A DNA stretch of 64,000 nucleotides from Labia minor (GCA_963082975.1 OY720345.1:12178491-12242490), one strand, 5' to 3'. Counted from the stretch's first letter, positions 1 to 10,564 are shown. Program-made: numbers and translations. Notes: generated from the sequence alone by a model not told the origin.

Positions 1-168
1 ATTAATAGACAAAATCTTGGGTACAAAACTTAGAATTTGAAAATGCATATAAATTTAATACTTAGTTTTTATAATTACGAAGGATATTATTATTCGAGAA
101 AGATTACACTCGGGTGAAGTGGCTTATTTCTTCAAAATATATAAAACTATTTTACAGATTATATTATA

Positions 169-812
169 CGAGGGCCATTTTTGAGATACACCTTTATTTT
201 TAAGAATATATTTACTTAATTTTAATAGTTCCCTCGTGTATCAAAGCACTTTTGCAAACGAATTTTCCATTGATGCATCCAGTCACTAGTTTTCCAAAAT
301 GGAGTCAAATCTATTTTATTTTTTTCGTTCTGCTATCTGATATAAAATAGGGCTCGCGAAACAACTTTTTTTTTACGGGTAATTGTTCATGCAAAACTTT
401 TTGTATGACTACGGATCCAATACCAAGTGAGGTCTCCATCATTTCATATATTCACCGGTTATAATCCGTTATCATATTTTGAATTCGTCCTACATATTCA
501 AAAGGTACTGCTGTGGCAGGCCTTCCTGTATATTCTTCATCCTGCAAAGGACTATATCCCCAACAGAATTTTCGAAACCACCTAAATATAGTTACTCAGG
601 ATGGTGGTTCATTCCCAAATACCGACTGCAACCTTTGAAAACATTGTTCTTCACTAAGGCCTACCTTAAAATCGATAAAAATCATAGTGCGGTAGTACTC
701 TTGTCTTAAATTCTCTTTATCTTTATAAAGGGTAAAGCTTCAACGCATGCGCAATGGAAAATTGCCCAATAATTCAGTCAGCTATATCTCAAAAATTTTA
801 GAGTGGCCCTTG
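169..812 (-). mobile_element. Decayed mariner element with both terminal inverted repeats
   Basis: The ends are inverted copies of each other (AGGGCCATTTTTGAGATA near 171; its complement ending AGTGGCCCTT near 810) and each is flanked by TA, the mariner target. Between them about 400 bases read on the minus strand as the DNA-binding half of a mariner transposase, with a segment resembling the family linker (DEEYTGRP). There is an in-frame stop where the family has Trp, and no catalytic domain follows. At 644 bp it is about half the usual 1.3 kb, so it is an internally deleted, non-coding relic. Confidence 0.8.
300..712 (-). pseudogene. Mariner transposase N-terminal fragment
   Basis: Reading the minus strand from about 712 to 300 gives a paired helix-turn-helix region typical of mariner transposases (segments resembling EEQCFQRLQ, then TGRPATAV, then a region ending LHEQL-VKK). 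Frame changes and a TGA stop interrupt it. The DDE/D catalytic triad is absent. It lies inside the TIR-bounded element at 169-812. The open frames on the opposite strand are shadows. Confidence 0.7.
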
Positions 813-814
813 TA

Positions 815-1397
815 TGTGTGTAAGTCGTGGTATCACTATGATGAAGTTGGGAGGAAATAGGAGTTGGATGGGATTAGCAAGTTAGAGACGTTTGGAAGAA
901 TTAATTGCCGCGACCAAGATAACCACAGAATATTAAAAATGAAAATAATTTTCTATATTTTAAGTCAGATGACTTTTAGAATGACCGAGACCGTGATATT
1001 TAACTCATTGTCAGCCACCCTCTATTGTACTAAGAATCCTAAATATACTCTCTATATTATGGTCTAGTAATATGTATACTAATTATGCTCAATAAAAAGA
1101 AATAAAGAATTTTTTAAAGTAAAATTTTTAAATTTTCATATTCTTAAAGAATGAATTTTAGAATTTCTATTTGAATAATTTAAAATTAATGCTCAAATAT
1201 GTTTTTTTTAAATGATTTGTTTCAATATATATATATATATTATTCAAATCCAAATTCTAAATTGTTAAATATTTATATATTAGCTCATCCCATGGAGATA
1301 ATGCATTTGTATTATAATTAATGTTATTATTTTTAAATATAAATATGTATATATAACAATATAATCTATTTTTCTTATATTTTTTGTTTTGTTTTAG
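815..1397 (+). other. SLC39A11 upstream intron, AT-rich
   Basis: I recognise no gene or repeat family here apart from short AT runs. The last 20 bases form a T-rich polypyrimidine tract ending TTTTAG, the acceptor of the first recognised SLC39A11 exon. The 5' exon encoding the protein's N-terminus was not found in 1-1397. Confidence 0.5.
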
Positions 1398-1632
1398 CGC
1401 AAACTACTTGATTGTAGTTTGGGATTTGCTGCTGGGGTGATGGTCGCAGCATCCTATTGGTCCTTATTATCACCAGCTATTGAACAAGCAAGTGAATCTG
1501 GAGCTTATGGAAAATCAGGCCAATGGGCATTTATCCCAGTCGCTATTGGTTTCTTAATCGGAGCCTTTTTTGTCTATTTAACAGATGTTCTTTTATCAAA
1601 ATTTGGTCTACATACACCACAATTATTATTAG
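1398..1632 (+). CDS. SLC39A11: SLC39A11 (ZIP11) zinc transporter, internal exon a
   Basis: This exon encodes transmembrane helices 2 and 3 of a ZIP-family metal importer, a membrane protein that moves zinc toward the cytosol. The frame starts at CGC 1398 (phase 0) after a TTTTAG acceptor. It reads RKLLDCSLGFAAGVMVAASY and continues through YWSLLSPAIEQ, a Gly/Ser-rich loop and a hydrophobic helix ending VYLTDVLL. The block LGFAAGVM-AASYWSLL is diagnostic of the ZIP11 (GufA-like) subfamily. The exon ends in phase 1 at 1632 before GTCTCT; reading past this donor leaves the family alignment and soon stops. The in-frame TTG at 1419 is not a start. Identification rests on remembered family sequence. 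Confidence 0.9.
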
Positions 1633-1697
1633 GTCTCTATTTTGTCTATTTTTCTATTAATTTAAATAATACATAATTTAATTTTTATTCTTTATAG

Positions 1698-1775
1698 CTA
1701 CCAATGGAGGTACTAATTTGATTAAGGAAAAGGCTGATTTCGACAGTAATAATTATTTTACCACCACAATTGATG
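1698..1775 (+). CDS. SLC39A11: SLC39A11 short internal exon b (78 nt)
   Basis: A 65-nt intron (1633-1697, GTCTCT...TTTATAG) separates this from exon a. The exon carries phase 1 at both ends, so it adds exactly 26 codons: the joined frame reads ATNGGTNLIKEKADFD, then a polar, Ser/Thr/Asn-rich tail. In the family, the helix-3 segment is followed by a similar stretch (an -FGSTLMKKKSD-like segment in the vertebrate protein), so position and sequence both fit the cytosolic loop before helix 4. The donor is GATG|GTAGGA. Because 78 is divisible by three and the phases match, the exon could be skipped without changing frame. Confidence 0.8.
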
Positions 1776-3801
1776 GTAGGAATTATGGTTAATAGCAATC
1801 AATTGCTTGCTTCGGTGAAGGGAAAAATTTACTACAAAAATTCCGTTCAATGTTTATTTATTTTTGTATGTAAAATATATGTAATTAAATGATTGCTTGG
1901 ATATTTTTTGTATTGGAATGTTTGGGGGTGGGTATTTTTGATAAAAATGACCTCGTTATTTTTTTTAACTTAATAAATAAAAAAATAATAATTAGAGGTC
2001 TTTCTATTTTATATCATCTTTGCATGAAATTTAAAAAAAATTATATAAGCATATGTACAGTGTTTCCATTTTTCTTAATTAAAAGGCTCTCATTTATTAT
2101 TTGTATTTAAAAAAAATGGTAATTCTGTTTTTTTTAGAAATGGAAATATTTTACGGCATTGGAAACAGAATAAATCGATAATGATTGTTGATAATGGATA
2201 AAATAGCTTAGCTATTAATGGCACAATTTTATTATATTTATGTGTTTAGACTTCCAAATAACAAACCAACTGCAAAATAGAATCCTTAATTTGATATAGA
2301 AATTTCTTTGAATTTGTCTTCAAGAAAACTAAAGATGTAAACTAAGAAATCTATGATAAATCAGAAAATATAAAAGATATATAAAAAAAACCTTAAGTAA
2401 GAAAACTTTTACAAACTTTACAGATTTATCTGTATAAAGACAAATTAGATTTAGATCTAGAAGTGGTTCTTCTTATGAACAACTTGTTGATTTGTCACTT
2501 TGTACGCTTATAATAAACGAAGTAATGGATAAATTTTTTAAACATGTCTAAAGGATTTATGAACACCAAGATTTTGTAGATAGTAAAAGTTCGTGCAGAG
2601 CAGGAGTATTGAAAAAAGATTCCCTTTTCATATGAAATCTTTAAATAATGAATTCAAAGCTGTAATTTTGTTTAAATATCACTATCATATTTTTATGAAA
2701 TGTGCTAATAACTCTGAATCGTTTGGTAAATTTGAAATTAAATCGTGAACATATCTTGAATGGATGAACTTGTGTAGTTATTCAATACTTAGCATTATTA
2801 AATAAAAGATCAATCGATTATAGGAAGAAGTATCTTCATAAATCGAACTATAATTTTTTTTATCCAACAAATAGGGAGAAATTTGGATTTTAATCTTGAT
2901 GACTACGATTTAATTCAAGATATGGTGAATATATTTTAGATAAAAATATATAATAATAATAAAGATCCAAACTGATATAAAAATAAAAACATTAATTATA
3001 AAGTTTGTTTCTTCAAAAATGAAAAATCTTAATGAGTTTTATGATATCTAAATCTACCTGGTGATATTTATATAGTCACAAGAAAGAACTAAATGAAATA
3101 ATTCGTTTTATAGATTACGATAATGAATGTTAACTTAACTAATATCTACAATGAATTCTATTACCTTACCTTGAAAATATGTGTTTTTCAACCTATAAAA
3201 CTACCAAATATTATAATATTAAAGTCTTTGAAACTTTTATTTATTAATAATAAGAATCTTTTAATTTAATATTATTTTTTGGGAATTTGTTTTGTCTCGT
3301 GAAAATTGTCTATAAAAATATATTTTCTTTCCATTTATTAATTTGTTTGTGAACAAACATGTCTTAATTATTAATAGATGTATATTATTTTTATTAATTA
3401 AATTTGGTTAAAAAATAACGAGTAAGAACGTTTATACTATGATTTCGTTTAAAACAAAACATTTTCATCATTCTTAATCATGATGTGATGTTATGAAGAT
3501 CATTTAACCTTGACCTGATATTAAATTAGTCTATCATTAAAGAATTTTTTTTAGTAAATTGTTTATTTGAAATGTTAATCAACAGATGAGTCATATTTTT
3601 TTAATTATAATTTAGGACTGAATCTACTTATTTGTCTTGTTTCTTTTGTTTTTTTTTTACATATGTTCAAATAAATATTTGTTTTCAATTATATAAATTC
3701 TTTTATTCTCTCTTCTCTCTCTCTATCTTTTTCACTATGTATAATACTATATACATATTTTACAAAAATATTAAATTAATAATTTTTATCTTGTTTTTCA
3801 G
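1776..3801 (+). other. SLC39A11 intron, 2026 nt
   Basis: The intron is very AT-rich and starts with GTAGGA. It ends with a pyrimidine-rich tract and TTTTTCAG. I see no recognisable repeat family in it, only T and A homopolymer runs and a CT-rich stretch at about 3709-3735. The open frames at 1889 and 3632 are low-complexity readings. Confidence 0.7.
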
Positions 3802-4060
3802 GGTTTCAAGATTTAGCATCATCTTCTTCATCACATTTGGGTTCTGCTAATCTTTTACGACGCAAAGGACATACTTCAAATTCTGAAGTGCAATCCACTC
3901 CTGAAGAAGAACAGAAAATTGTTCAAAATCATAAACAATGGAAGAGAATACTTCTTTTGATAGTTGCTGTTACTGTACATAATATACCAGAAGGATTGGC
4001 TGTTGGTGTTGGATTTGGAGCTGTAGGAAGTTCACCATCAGCGACATTTGAAAGAGCTCG
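3802..4060 (+). CDS. SLC39A11: SLC39A11 internal exon c, metal-binding helix
   Basis: The exon begins with the two bases that complete a Gly codon with the last base of exon a or b, so both splice forms stay in frame. It encodes a Ser-rich, charged cytosolic loop and then the fourth membrane helix, [20 protein letters not shown]. The HNxPEG motif in it supplies metal ligands (His, Asn, Glu) in ZIP transporters. It ends [16 protein letters not shown], closely matching the family. The donor is CG|GTATGT (phase 2), a strong consensus. The next family segment (a second PEG motif in helix 5) was not found to the right, so at least one exon is missing or lies outside the window. The TTG at 3837 is not a start. 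Confidence 0.92.
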
Positions 4061-4885
4061 GTATGTCTTTAAATAATTATTTTTATTTCGAATTATTATT
4101 TAATTCTTGGTATAAATACATTTTTTTTTAAATAAATTAATCGATTAATTTATTTTGAGTACATTTTTTAATAATATTATTAATATTAGAGCTAAAATGA
4201 AAAGTATTTAAGTTAGGAAACGCAACTCTTTCAGATTTTGAATCGTTTCATGAGGGTGAATAAAAACTTTGCTTTTCAAAAAATCCAAAATTTCCAAATT
4301 TGTAACGATTGTTTCTAATAATTTAGGACATGTCATCCTTTGAAATCATCGTTTGGGATTCACATTAAAACAGTAAATTTTTTAATAAAAATATAATGTT
4401 AAGATTATTAGAAATTTACCAAAAGAGATTAAATTTAGGCTTTTAAAGTTATAAAAAATGGATTAATTATATATATATATATATATTCTTTGAAATATCT
4501 TCTAGTTCTACTACATTTATACAATTAATATCTGAAATGAGTTTTTTTTCACTGATATTTTAAAATTTATTATATTATTTCTTCTGAGATAAAATTGATA
4601 AAGACATTCATTTAAATTAGAAAATCTGCTATTCTATTAAAATTTAATCAGACATGGACATTTTGAATTCAGTTGAAGGATTCATGCTTTTATACATTTT
4701 GAATACACAAATTAAATTATATTTTTTCATTAATCTTTTATTTCTTTTTTTGCATTTTATAATTATTGTAGTTTGAATTTAAAGTAATATAAAACTTATC
4801 AATTTAATATCATAAAAATTAATTTAAAAACGAAATATTTTTAACGAATATATTTATTAAAACTTTTGTGGGTTTTTATAATTAT
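4061..4885 (+). other. Start of long SLC39A11 intron, unannotated
   Basis: After the GTATGT donor the sequence is AT-rich with a short TA microsatellite near 4470-4487. No gene or classified repeat was recognised. Confidence 0.5.
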
Positions 4886-5006
4886 TAAAGGGATTTTTAT
4901 TAAACTGCAGAAAAAGCAGTCGAAACATTGTACATTTATTTAACTAAATAAATAAATTAAACAAATATGTGGTGTTTTAATAAAAATCTCTTTAATAATG
5001 AAATAT
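4886..5006 (+). repeat. Palindrome-flanked unit with hairpin + CGAAAC motif (copy 1)
   Basis: Arms of about 24 bases (ATTATTAAAGGGATTTTTAT on the left; inverted at about 4976-5000 with one mismatch) enclose a core. The core contains ACTGC-agaaaaa-GCAGT immediately followed by CGAAAC, then a conserved AT-rich stretch ending CAAATATGTGGTG. The same core recurs at about 22600-22690 (reverse strand) and in the arms at 31181-31568. Placement of the hairpin next to GAAAC recalls the ends of Penelope-like retroelements, but this is only a resemblance. Confidence 0.55.
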
Positions 5007-5699
5007 TTCATTAAATGTTTTTAAGGAAAGTATATTTTTCAAACTTTGTCATATAAAAATGTTAATGTCTAGTCTCTAGACGATTTATTTCTTTATAGAC
5101 TTTAAAAATAATCTGCAATAAAATTTGACGATGTTCATTCAAGTACAATCATATTTACAAAATTACCAGGTGTTTTTCGTTCTGAAAATCGGTTACATTT
5201 TGATTTTCAAGAAAAATCGGACTAAATGAATAAATGTATTGATAAAAGTGATATATAATCCAATCAACGGAATATAAATTAATTTTATGAATGAAAAATC
5301 TTTTGTAAACTTTGTGATTAATTTTTTTATAGACTTAATTTCTTAACTGCTTTAGGCTTAATCTTTTTTGTACTATATTTTTTGAATCTACAATATTCCA
5401 AGGTCAGTACAGGATTCTTTTGCATCCAAAGATTTCATCTCTTCCCTTTAAATGTCCTCTAAGATCTATTAAACTGATGATCTGAATGGAGTTAATTTTC
5501 TTTAAATCTCAAATATTCTACTTCTATAAACTATTTATAAAAATATAAATTAAATGAAACTAAAACATTAAAAAAAAGAGAATGAAATCTGTTTTTTTTC
5601 TAATATAAATATAAACATTTCTCTTTTTGATTTTTTTTTTCCTCAAAATGTGTGTTTAGTTAAATAAATAAAGGATTTATGAAAATATTAAAATTGTTT

Positions 5700-6415
5700 C
5701 TGGCGCTTCTTCGATGTTGTTGTTGGTCGTCTTGAATGTTAGATGCCGTTGTATGTATAAAATGCAAGTTGGGTTTGCCTGCTAGGAGGTCTCAATGAAT
5801 GGAACTCGAATAAGCAGCAGCTCTGGTGGGCTGCGCTCCAAGGGAATGGAATCTCGCTCTCTGGTCGTGCAGGGGGGCGCGGGCGTGGGGCAAAGCCCCC
5901 TCAGGCGCCGGGCATTCCTCACAATGTGACCTCACCTTGCCTGGCAGCTTGGTTTACTGTTTGGGGCCGGATAGGGTTGAGAAAAACACTCTCTGTTCCT
6001 CCAGAGAGAGAGAGAGAGGCAGGCCTCTTCTATAAAGCCAAACAGCAGTCCATTTTGATATTCGCAATCATTTTTATAAGGGACATTGTCACCCTTGACA
6101 TCATTTCCGTTTCCAATTTAAAAAACACTCTTGAAAGTGGAAGTGATGGGTCCAGCTGGGAGCAGCCCACCCTCTCCCTTCTATATTTCTGGATATGATT
6201 TAACTAACCATGAGTCTTTTTTTTTCCTCATTTCCTTGGCGTGGTACGTTGATCTGGCAACATCGCGCGGAGATAGTTGAGCCGCACCGCGGTTTTTATC
6301 ACATCAGCTGCGCTTCCTGCGAGAGGAATGTTGGAACCAGATCGACTTTTTACTCCCCCGCCTCAATGCCATTCGAGTTTTTGCTACCTCTAAGCCAAAC
6401 AAAATGGCCTTGCTA
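5700..6415. other. GC-richer island, no coding signal
   Basis: The island stands out against the AT-rich surroundings, with CpG-containing stretches (around 5875-5915 and 6240-6330) and a (GA)n run at 6003-6017. Open frames at 5826, 5926 and 6210 overlap in different frames, lack family resemblance and run into T-rich low complexity. I regard it as unique non-coding sequence, possibly regulatory. Confidence 0.4.
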
Positions 6416-6569
6416 CTTGCTATTCTATTTCCTTACACTCTTCTTTTTTCTTCTTTATTTTCATTTGATTGAATTTTCTTACATTTCTTTTCTTTTTCAT
6501 TTTTTTTTATCAATTACAAAGTTATAAGGAAGAGGATAATGTATTTTTCTTTCTCTTTTTATAAAAAAG

Positions 6570-7147
6570 CTGGAGTGTCTCCACTCGACTATCTTGGATT
6601 AATTAACATATATTATATTTAAATTAAATTTAATTAATTATAAATTAAAATTAATAAATAATATTTATTAAACCAGTGCATGTTTGGCTCTTTGTTGATG
6701 GCACCACGTCACGTGTTGGCGCGTGAGATTTGCAGTGTTAAAAAATTAATTCTGGTACTTTCAGCGATTCAATCAAGCTGAAATTCCATATATTGCAGTT
6801 TTATACAATTTTTAGTCATGTGAAAAATTATCTTATTATATATCTTTATTTTTACGTTCACTTTAGGTGAAAAAAAATCTAAACGTGGTAGGTAATGAAC
6901 CTCTTCCGGTTGAGCTACATTTCTCAAAAGTTGATAGAAAACTGAATTTTGGATAATGCCCGTATACCAAATTTCATGATTCTAGCTCAAACCGTTTTTG
7001 GGTAATCTGGTCAACATACATACACACAGACATTTTTCTCAAGCTTAGTGAAAATGATTCAGGAACCTTCAAATCGTTTGAAACATCAAAATCTCGACAT
7101 CGAAAATTTTCGTGATTGCAATAGTATCTCGTCAGAGATAGTAAAAA
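6570..7147 (-). mobile_element. Family A HINE-like element, copy A1
   Basis: This is a full-length copy, 578 bp. Strand is given as 5' (TTTTACTATCTC) to 3' (stem-loop, CAGCT). On the + strand it begins CTGGAGTGTCTCCACTCGAC and ends in the hairpin TATCTC-gtca-GAGATA plus GTAAAAA. Conserved internal blocks are a GC-richer core near 6680-6730 with CACGTCACGTG, a TATATA stretch, and a short CA-type microsatellite near 7017-7030. No coding capacity. Confidence 0.8.
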
Positions 7148-7368
7148 TGTTATTTTAGAATAATATTATGTATGTATATTCTCCAATGGAACACAATACA
7201 TAGATTGAAAAAATAGATTATTTCAATTACTACCTAAATATATAATATAATATATAATATAATTATAATATTCATTTATATCTTCATTTCATTGAAAAAT
7301 ATATTGCTTATATTCAAAATTAAAAAATATATAAATTAATTAAATTAAAAAAATAAAAAAAAATATTG

Positions 7369-7441
7369 TGGAGGCGCCGGGTATCGATCCCGGTACCTCT
7401 CGCATGCTAAGCGAGCGCTCTACCATTTGAGCTACGCCCCC
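7369..7441 (-). tRNA. tRNA-Ala (AGC)
   Basis: The 73-nt minus-strand sequence folds into a complete cloverleaf: 7-bp acceptor stem (GGGGGCG with CGCCTCC), D arm GCTC/GAGC, anticodon stem CTCGC/GCGAG around loop TTAGCAT (anticodon AGC), and T stem CCGGG/CCCGG. The third acceptor pair is G-U, the identity signal read by alanyl-tRNA synthetase, and the discriminator is A. There is no intron and no encoded CCA. The minus-strand continuation past the 3' end has only short T runs (TTT, then TTTTTTTT further on) that could stop RNA polymerase III. All stems pair perfectly apart from that G-U, so this is probably a live gene lying antisense to SLC39A11. Confidence 0.95.
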
Positions 7442-7942
7442 ATTTGTTATTAACTGGTCCAGATAACAAATTAAAAAATAAAATGATCTCTTAAAATAAT
7501 TAATCATTTTAATAATTCAATAAAAAAATTAATAAATATATTTATTTAACTTTTAATAAATCAATTCATAAATTTCATTTACTGAATGTCATTTTTATTA
7601 TAGCTGAATTATGTACGATTATTTTATCTTTAAATTTCATTAATTTGTTAAAATATTATATTTTAATTAATAACTAATAATTAACCCGTTTTATATTTGA
7701 GATTTAAATAATGTATAGACAATAATTGAGAGGGTAATTAAAATTTAAAAAAAAAATCAAATCACAAATTAAGATAATTGAATCAAGTCAATTGATTTGA
7801 TTTTTCTTTCTTAGTAAAACACTAAAAAAATTAATTTTTAATAGATATTGTTAGAATGTGGATTAATTTCATAGTAATCTACCCAACTATTTTATAATTT
7901 CCTCATTAGACATTTAGACAGTTATGATAATTTCTAAAACTA
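7442..7942. other. AT-rich spacer
   Basis: Nothing recognised; A/T homopolymer runs and AATT-type palindromes only. Confidence 0.4.
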
Positions 7943-8325
7943 CGAGATCTGTTCAAAAGAAAAGGTGAATTTTGGATTTTCGCGGGCTGTGTACATTCGA
8001 TTATCGAAATTTTTTTATGTTGGTACACATATATATCTCATATGTTGACATTATCAGCAATTTTGAATTAATAGTTTGTTTTTGACAACTGAAAACTTTT
8101 TGTGTGATTTTTTACTTTTCTCATTAATTGTAGCAAAACGCTTTCCTTTCATTCGTCTCTTCAGTTATGGGAATAGGAAAAAGTAGGAGGGAGCCAAATC
8201 TGGTGAATACGGTGGTTGAGATATGATTACGGTGTTGTTTTTGGCTACAAATCACGAACAAGCAATGAAGTATGATCTAGTACATTATCATAATGCAGAA
8301 TCCGATAATTATAAGTATATTACTT
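7943..8325. mobile_element. Scrambled mariner relic
   Basis: A TA-flanked terminal repeat (CGAGATCTGTTCAAAAG) and 5' leader read on the + strand up to about 8115. The sequence then switches to the end of the transposase gene in the opposite orientation (8130-8320, matching 38950-39130). The 5' end and the 3' coding part therefore face each other, as if most of the element was deleted and one part inverted. It belongs to the same family as the element at 38779-39390. Confidence 0.65.
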
Positions 8326-8479
8326 GGATTTGAGCTCATGATCCGTAAAATATATAATTTTTTAAAATTCTAAGCAACCTATATTTATATATGTAAAAAT
8401 TTTTTTTTTTTAAATTATTTTTTTTATTGTCACAAGATATTTGTGAAACTTTTTTTTTTTTTATCCAATGTAACTTCAT

Positions 8480-8960
8480 TTTTATTATAGAAAGAAGTGC
8501 GAGCGATGGCATTAAAATTTGAATTTAAGTTGATCCCTTAAATAAAATGAAAAGAGCCGAGAGAAGGAACTAGGATTTTTATTTAATTCTTTCGTGACGA
8601 GTTGCTGTTGTAGTTGTCGTGTCGGCATGAGTGTTTTGATTTTCCGTTTGAATCTGTTGAGGGTGGTTGCTTTAATGAAAAAACGTAAGCCGTAAGCCTG
8701 TCTATCGGCCTGAGAATCCGCCTTGCATTCGCTTTCCACGTTTCTCTCCCTTTCCCTCCCCCGTTGGACTCAATGTGTTGTTGTTGTTGATGTACTTGTT
8801 GTTGTTGTCAAGAGTGGGAGAGTGTTGGTTTCTGCTTAACAGCGGCAAATGCAGGTCGCCTTCTTCTTCTGTCCCAAAGCATTTTGAGGGTTGCCCACTT
8901 CTTAGAAGGCCAATCTCCCACCGAGAAAGGACTATTTCCCTCTATAATATATCTTTTTTT
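8480..8960. other. GC-richer island
   Basis: A mixed, apparently unique sequence with GTT/TTG triplet runs near 8775-8810. The overlapping frames (8512-8739 minus, 8775-9077 plus) show no family match and end in T-rich low complexity, so I do not call a gene. Confidence 0.35.
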
Positions 8961-9205
8961 CTTTTTTCTTTATCAATTTTTTTCTGCCTGATTGAATATT
9001 TGTTCAAAATTTCTCATTTTTCTTTTTTCTTTTTTTTTTCTTTTCCATTTCTTAAAGAATTTAAATCAAATAATTAGATACAATTTTTATTAAATTTAAC
9101 TTAATCTATATATCAAATTCTTTGGCATACTCCATAATAAAATTGTTGGACTTTCTGCTAGGCAGTATAGCTAGTCAAAATGGATTCTGAGATTTTTCTT
9201 TTATT

Positions 9206-9714
9206 ACCGACCGGCTATAGGAAGGGAAGGTATTGTTTTCACACCAAATTTCACATTTGGTGATTTTTACCATCAGTTTCACCATCAGTACCACGAATCA
9301 TGCATTTAGTTAACAGAAAAATATATTTTTAGCATGATGTCTGTCCGTCCGTCTGGAAAGCTTGAATGGCTCAACGGATTTTGATAAAATTATATATTTA
9401 GTTAATGCATCATTAGCATAAATTCATCAACTTTTGGTGTATATCCGGAAACCGGAAGTGATAGTTTACAAAGTATTAATTTTATATTCATTGTCGGAAA
9501 TGTTTCACTTAAAATATAGTAGTAATCAATAATTGAGTAAATAAATTAAAAATAAAATCCAGGACAATATAATTTAGTCATTTTAATTCAAGTTTTAAAG
9601 ATATTTTTTCCGATATTTTATATATATATATATATACATATATATATGATGTTTGGAAATTAATTTATATCAAATACGTCGGTCGGTTCTGTGCCTGGCC
9701 ACAGCTCATTTTTT
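9206..9714 (+). mobile_element. Family B HINE-like element, copy B1
   Basis: It begins ACCGACCGGCTATAGGAAGG and ends with GTCGGTCGGTT, the stem-loop CTGTG-cctggc-CACAG and CTCATTTTTT. The interior holds a TCTGTCCGTCCGTCTG run, a block with AACGGATTTTGATAAAATT, a pair of CCGGAA motifs and a TA microsatellite near 9625-9645. It is 509 bp and non-coding. Confidence 0.75.
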
Positions 9715-10564
9715 CCTTTAATATTTATTTCGTTTTAATATTTAAGTGTATGGGTTCTTTGCAGCAACTAATAGCTTTATAATATATATGTTTTTTCATA
9801 TGTCAATGTAATCCATTTAATTGAGATCACTTTTTACTTATTTATTATTAAGTTATTATAGTTATCGCAATACATAATTGATACGGCCACAGTTACTGAC
9901 TGGCCTTTAATAAAAATAATAATAATCGAAAATATAAGTTGTTAACCTTTTTATAATTAGAAGAAACGTTTAAATTGGGTCTAATAAAGAATTACACTAT
10001 ATTATTTTATAATTTACTATCAGTATATAAACATATATATATATACGCAATTTAAAAGATATAGAATTAAAGTTATGGTAATCAGTTGAATATAAAGATA
10101 TATATAGGTGATCACATGATAATATAGGAATATATAGGTATATATATAAATTATATATAATTTTGAGTAATTTATGTTTCACAGATTAATTACACATATT
10201 CTAATAACCAATTTATATAAATATAAACTTTTTATTAATTTTTCAAAATAGAATGTTGTTTTATTATCATTTATTACATCAAATTTAATTTATTTTTATT
10301 TATATTTATATTTATTTTTATAAAGAAAGATTATATAATATAATATATATATTTTCAATTGCCATATATTTTTAAATTGTTAAAGAATTATAATAAATAG
10401 AAATAAATTTAAATTTAAATAAATTTAAAATTTTAATATAATAAATAGAAAAGACCACTGTGAATAAGTTAAAAAAAAATACAATATTTTGCAAAAAACA
10501 TACACATTAACCAATGAAATAATGAGAGAATAATGAAACAACAAATGGGATAAATTACACTTTC
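9715..10564. other. AT-rich spacer
   Basis: TA- and AT-rich sequence. A short CGGCCACAG...CTGGCC stretch near 9893-9915 may be a broken family B end. Otherwise nothing recognised. Confidence 0.35.

Noticed and set aside
479..709. Plus-strand open frame of 76 codons
   Set aside because: It is the shadow of mariner transposase sequence that reads on the minus strand.
1889..2110. Plus-strand open frame in the SLC39A11 intron
   Set aside because: Phe/Ile/Lys-rich reading of AT-rich intron sequence without family resemblance.
5826..6527. Three overlapping plus frames
   Set aside because: No conserved motif, ends in T-rich low complexity; composition of the island explains them.
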